From Crambe crambe (Eukaryota > Porifera > Demospongiae > Poecilosclerida > Crambeidae): a stretch of DNA of 64,000 bases. Position 1 is the stretch's first letter. Every line of letters begins with the position of its first letter. The notes below the pieces were generated by a model, which saw only the letters and a program-made list of their open reading frames with translations, searched no databases and was not told where the DNA came from. The stretch covers positions 2,418,001 to 2,482,000 of the forward strand of contig OZ004588.1 of the NCBI GenBank assembly GCA_963924555.1. The letters are read 5' to 3'. Shown here piece after piece: positions 59,626-64,000 of the stretch. A program made the translations under genes and the position numbers.

Positions 59626-59979
59626 AATCCTTAGGACTATAATAGAATTGTCATCTTTTTCCTAAGCTAGCTTAGCTACCTACGTAAGTATATACTTCAT
59701 GTATGGACCACGTTTTTTCTGTTTCTTAGCTTCACCCATCACTTTGTCCACTTCCTTATTAGCGAGCGCTACTGCCCTCAGGATCATAATGTTGGATAAA
59801 GATCCAAAGGGGCTTGGAAGTCCATCCTTAGCCTTGAAATACTTCCGTAATGACATGTCTCGAGTATGTCAGAGCCATAATTTCAATTTTCATACAAATA
59901 TAATTTCTGGTAAGTAGCAATTTCGGAATACTTCCAACTTCCAAAAATATTTTAGTTTTGAATTCTTCTGGAACTACAG
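59626..59979 (-). mobile_element. Truncated second copy of the pogo/Tigger-like element (5' end and first exon)
   Basis: The reverse complement of 59626-59979 matches 19716 to about 20090: the terminal repeat CTGTAGTTCCAGAAG, the ATG and MSLRKYFKAKDGLPSP (from 59856 leftward), KKRGPYMKY, and the following intron up to CCTAAGGATT, where homology stops. About 20 bp outside the terminal repeat (AGAGTATTGATACTAGTTA) is also shared, so the locus rather than only the element may have been copied. Confidence 0.8.
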
Positions 59980-60054
59980 TAACTAGTATCAATACTCTAC
60001 TGCTGAGTCCCATGTGAAAGAAACCCATCATAGAGCCATAGATAATCTATGATG

Positions 60055-60775
60055 TAGGAGATTCACCTCCCCATCCCCTCTCAACACAATACACATAATA
60101 ATTTGTTGCATTTTTGAGATCACTGAAGCACTGATGTTCGTATGGATTGCAGATTGAGCTGTTTTTGACGAAAATACCTCTCACCCCCTCCACTCTTCTT
60201 TTTTTTTTCTTTTTCATTGTTCTAACTAATCACTGTATGTTGTGTATGCAATTACAGAATGAGATGATGGAAGTCCTCAAGGAAGAGGAACAGTCGTTAT
60301 CGTCCCTCTAAAATACCAAACTCTTATAGGTAACATCAATCCTTTTCATATTTGTCTGTTTGATTTTACTCGGTTACTTTCCTTTCACATGTGATTTCCT
60401 TTTGATGTGGTTTTGAGCATTTCTATTGTACTTCCCCTCCCCCCAAGCCTCTTTGTGATTGTATGTACTAGCATGTGTGTGGATTCATGTCCTCTATGTC
60501 CCTTCCCCTTTAGAATGTTGCTGGTGCTTTTTGTGCGACTGGCTCAATGTGCAAGCTGGGCAATAAGGTATTGATATGCCACCTCTGTGCAGTGCATCCC
60601 AGTTTTATAGGTACGTATAATCAGTACATCTTCTGATTGCCCCTCCCTCCCCCTATATATTGTATCATCTCACTTTGTCCCTAGAGTGGATAGTGCTGAG
60701 GGAGAGGTTATAGACCTGAACACCTCATGGCCCACCACTGTCACTTTAGATCTAGAATTTGACATTGACTGTTCT
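60055..60775. repeat. Inverted duplication arm, partner 57661-58360
   Basis: Mirror copy of the arm described at 57661-58360. It includes the reverse complement of the empty transposon site at about 60095-60130 (CTTCAGTGATCTCAAAAATG on the other strand). Confidence 0.8.
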
Positions 60776-60800
60776 GTTTTTGATTAAGGTCACATCATAT
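60242..60800 (+). pseudogene. Best-preserved plus-strand copy of the exon-like modules
   Basis: Three AG/GT-bounded open pieces occur in order. The first is 60258-60330, NEMM... with one extra base relative to other copies, restoring SSRKRNSRYRPSKIPN. The second is near 60514-60568, NVAGAFCATGSMCKLGNK, ending AAG|GTATTG. The last runs from CCCTAG near 60685: VDSAEGEVIDLNTSWPTTVT then LDLEFDIDCSVFD and a TAA. They suggest the ancestral gene had small exons encoding a protein I cannot identify. The frameshift in the first piece argues this copy is dead. Confidence 0.4.
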
Positions 60801-61314
60801 TCAGTAAGGCAACAGTACCGTATGAGTAGACATTGGCAAGCAAGGGGTTGATGCATACACAAACATGACAACATATAGGAATACTATGGAAGAGCACATC
60901 ATCATATCTGACTCCAAGAAAACGTGCCTTTTGCTAAAGATGGGTGGATCAATAGATGATCTTTACAAGTTGGAAGCTATCACTGATTCAAGACTTGTTA
61001 ACCTAAATGTCCAAAGACTGCAGGTACTTACACAGATGCCAGTTATACAGAACACTTCCATCTGAATGAAACCTCGTTCAATGGCGCCGACTGCAGACAC
61101 TCAACAAGCAAGCTGTCTCCATCTCGATCTTCAAACAGATCTCTCGGTCAGAATATTATGCTAATCACTGATGCAAATAATGCCCACCATGCAACCAGCC
61201 TTCCCCACCCCCTAAAATCACAATGCCCATGCGCAAAATTGATGAGGAACACGGCCTACATACAGGAGTGAAGGATGTTATCAGGAACGAGGACACAACT
61301 TGTCACATGACCAA

Positions 61315-62610
61315 CAATGACACTGAACTCTTTCAACCCAACATACACACATAATATTAATATGTACACATAATAGAATTAAAGATGATACACTTCAAAA
61401 AGACAAAAAAGATGAGACATAAGTGGGTGTGGTCCTGCAGTCACCACTGTATAGGCTGGTGGAAGTAGAACCTCCATCACGTTCTAAAGTGTTGTCTTCA
61501 GACTCTTGTGACACTACATTGACAACCTTCACATTCATCTTTTCTGTTATATACATTGGAAAGGTCAAAGGTCATTCATGGACTAATCATAGGGACACTT
61601 ATTCATACCCCATAGGTTTAGGTCATAGTGATTGGGAGTGTTATGTAGGGATCATCTCATCCATCAAAGGGTATTAACATTCCATTAACCACATCAAGGT
61701 CAAATATTCAAAAGACACATGTCCAAGATAACCAAAACAGGTGCAGAATACCTTCAGAATCCGATAGTGAGTGCAAGTGGTCTTTAATAAGGACCAGCTG
61801 GATCCCTTCATTGGGGGACGTAATCTCTGCGGGCGTAACATCAGGGGGAGGGGAGGGGAGAGGAGGTGGAGTCAATTAAAAAAAAAAACACCATGAGTTT
61901 GCAGATCGGCACAGAATGTTAGTGCTCCATTATCTTTGCATTCCTTAAGTTGAAGCATCTACATGGAAAACAGAGGGAAACACTTCATATGTATGTACAT
62001 TATACAACAGTCATTCAACCACTTGAGTATGCTATTTTAGGAACTTGAGAGCTGTTGCTGTTATGGTGACTGAGGGCAAAGCTTGAGGTCATTACAACAA
62101 CAGCTAGAAGGTCCTAAAATAGTGGAACTCCGAGGATGAGGGTATTAACCGACTTAGTGAAAAATCCTATAATTAATATTATTATTCATGAACACTAATT
62201 ACATTCTTATAAATCCCACTTAAAACCACCAGAAACCCAACAAGACTGCTGAATGTTTGACAGTATAAAAGGGACTCATTGAGTCTACATTATACTGTGA
62301 GTGATACTATAACATTTAGCCTGCCATAGTTTTGATATCACTATTAAAGTTAATGCAAAATAATTGCATTCTTTTAAAACCACAAGAAACCCAATGACAC
62401 TATAAAATGAGTCGCAAGCATTACTATGGTGCTTATGGAGCCCAGACTGGCATTGGTCATTTATTCCTGATGGCTGTTCTAAAGACCTCATTAAGGTTGA
62501 ACCTTCATAGCATATTATGGATGGTCTAATAGTAATTAGTACATAATGTGTCAGGGTTCTGGTCAATATCGCAGAGTCCTTTTATCTGACCAAATCTCAA
62601 TAGAGTACAT
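61315..62610. repeat. Segmental duplicate X3 (see 29812-30905)
   Basis: Same landmarks and orientation as X1 and the 34-kb copy, with the full 3' tail (CACAAGAAACCCAATGACAC; GTGTCAGGGTTC). The minus-strand terminal-exon-like frame NVKVVNVVSQESEDNTLE lies at about 61490-61550. Confidence 0.8.
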
Positions 62611-62719
62611 GCATGGGTACTTAATGAATGATTGAATGTTGCATTGGTTGTACACCTCTACACCAATACCTCGGCTACTCCTGGATGTAAGACTCACGAC
62701 GCATGAATATCATTATCTT

Positions 62720-64000
62720 GTCTGGCTGTTGCTCACTGTCTCTCTGAGTTGCTCACTGTCTCTGGCATGTTGCTCACTGTCTCTCTTAGTTGCTCACTGT
62801 CTCTCTGAGTTGCTCACTGTCTCTGGCAGTTGCTCACTGTCTCTGGCAGTTGCTCACTGTCTCTCTGAATTGCTCACTGTCTCTGTCTCTCTGAGTTGCT
62901 CACTGTCTCTCTGAGTTGCTCACTGTCTCTGGCAGTTGCTCACTGTCTCTGGCAGTTGCTCACTGTCTCTCACTGTGTCTGGCAGTTGCTCACTGTCTCT
63001 CTGAGTTGCTCACTGTCTCTCTGAGTTGCTCACTATCTCTGGCAGTTCCTCACTGTCTCTCTTAGTTCCTCACTGCCTCTCTGAGTTGCTCACTGTCTCT
63101 CTGAGTTGCTCACTGTCTCTCTGAGTTGCTCACTGTCTCTGGCAGTTGCTCACTGTCTCTGGCAGTTGCTCACTGTCTCTCTGAGTTGCTCACTGTCTCT
63201 CTGAGTTGCTCACTGTCTCTCTGAGTTGCTCACTGTCTCTGGCAGTTGCTTACTCTCTCTCGCTGTCTCTGGCAGTTGCTCACTGTCTCTCTGAGTTGCT
63301 CACTGTCTCTCTGAGTTGCTCACTGTCTCTCTGAGTTGCTCACAGTCTCTCTGAGTTGCTCACTGTCTCTGGCACTGTCTCTGGCAGTTGCTCACTGTCT
63401 CTGGCAGTTGCTCACTGTCTCTCTAAGTTGCTCACTGTCTCTGGCAGTTGCTCCTGTCTCTGGCAGTTGCTCACTGTCTCTCTTAGTTGCTCACTGCCTC
63501 TCTGAGTTGCTCACTGTCTCTCTGAGTTGCTCACTGTCTCTGGTAGTTGCTCACTGTCTCTGGTAGTTGCTCACTGTCTCTGGCAGTTGCTCACTGTCTC
63601 TCTGAGTTGCTCACTGTCTCTGGCAGTTGCTCACTGTCTCTCTTAGTTGCTCACTGTCTCTGGCAGTTGCTCACTGTCTCTGGCAGTTGCTCACTGTCTC
63701 TCTGAGTTGCTCACTGTGTCTGGCAGTTGCTCACTGTTTCTCTGAGTTGCTCACTGTCTCTCTGAGTTGCTCACTGTCTCTCTGAGTTGCTCACTGTCTC
63801 TCTGAGTTGCTCACTGTCTCTGGTAGTTGCTCACTGTCTCTGGTAGTTGCTCACTGTCTCTGGTAGTTGCTCACTGTCTCTGGTAGTTGCTCACTGTCTC
63901 TGGCAGTTGCTCACTGTCTCTCTGAGTTGCTCACTGTCTCTGGCAGTTGCTCACTGTCTCTCTTAGTTGCTCAGTCACTGTCTCTGGCAGTTGCTCACTG
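62720..64000. repeat. 20-bp minisatellite reaching the window end (over 60 units)
   Basis: The unit is TTGCTCACTGTCTCTCTGAG or TTGCTCACTGTCTCTGGCAG, with minor GGTAG and CTTAG types. The unit types are interspersed in runs, and the array continues past 64000. Open frames across it (for example 63336-63566) are artefacts. Confidence 0.97.

Noticed and set aside
62636..63566. Frames with CSLSLAVAHCL repeats
   Set aside because: Translation of the 20-bp minisatellite.

Overview
The window looks like animal (metazoan) nuclear DNA, most likely from a sponge or a similarly early-branching invertebrate. The evidence is AT-rich sequence, GT-AG introns (many very short), death-domain exons joined to a Roc/COR-like GTPase, several families of eukaryotic DNA transposons, hairpin MITEs, minisatellites and CA microsatellites. 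I saw no bacterial operons, CRISPR arrays, rRNA or tRNA genes. The poriferan assignment is an inference from gene-family flavour, not a proof.

Positions 317-27972 (minus strand) are best explained as one large interrupted gene. It has an N-terminal low-complexity exon (27972-27396), three death-domain exons (24107-23841, 18331-18098, 11564-11301), one large GTPase/COR exon (2911-765) and a C-terminal death-domain exon (636-317). Every junction is phase 1. The GTPase exon carries a one-base frameshift near 1637. The introns are packed with transposons: a 2.75-kb Tc1/IS630-type element with two ORFs (14141-16891), a pogo/Tigger-like element (19716-23246) holding a nested 1.08-kb insertion (20325-21400), a 28-bp minisatellite (16905-17665), and duplicated or inverted blocks between 4.2 and 11.3 kb that include broken copies of the COR segment. 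A small plus-strand gene may start just upstream (29141-29771).

Positions 29.8-46.1 kb and 55.2-62.7 kb are a mosaic of diverged direct and inverted copies of the same exon-like modules. They read as a decayed local gene-family array, with microsatellites, hairpin MITEs, a large inverted duplication (57.7-58.4 / 60.1-60.8 kb) and a second pogo remnant (59.6-60.0 kb).

The most interesting object is a complete 9,066-bp transposon at 46086-55151. It has an 8-bp target duplication (one mismatch), terminal inverted repeats that continue into oppositely oriented 27-bp minisatellite arrays of about 0.8 kb, and two divergently transcribed genes separated by about 154 bp. One gene encodes a ~950-aa MULE-like DDE transposase fused to an OTU cysteine-protease domain and a CXC zinc domain. 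The other encodes a ~671-aa DUF927-like P-loop ATPase in seven exons. The ATPase gene is broken by a 158-bp hairpin MITE in exon 4. The paralogous unoccupied site is still present at about 58.28 kb, which fixes the insertion boundaries. A 20-bp minisatellite fills 62.72 kb to the window end.
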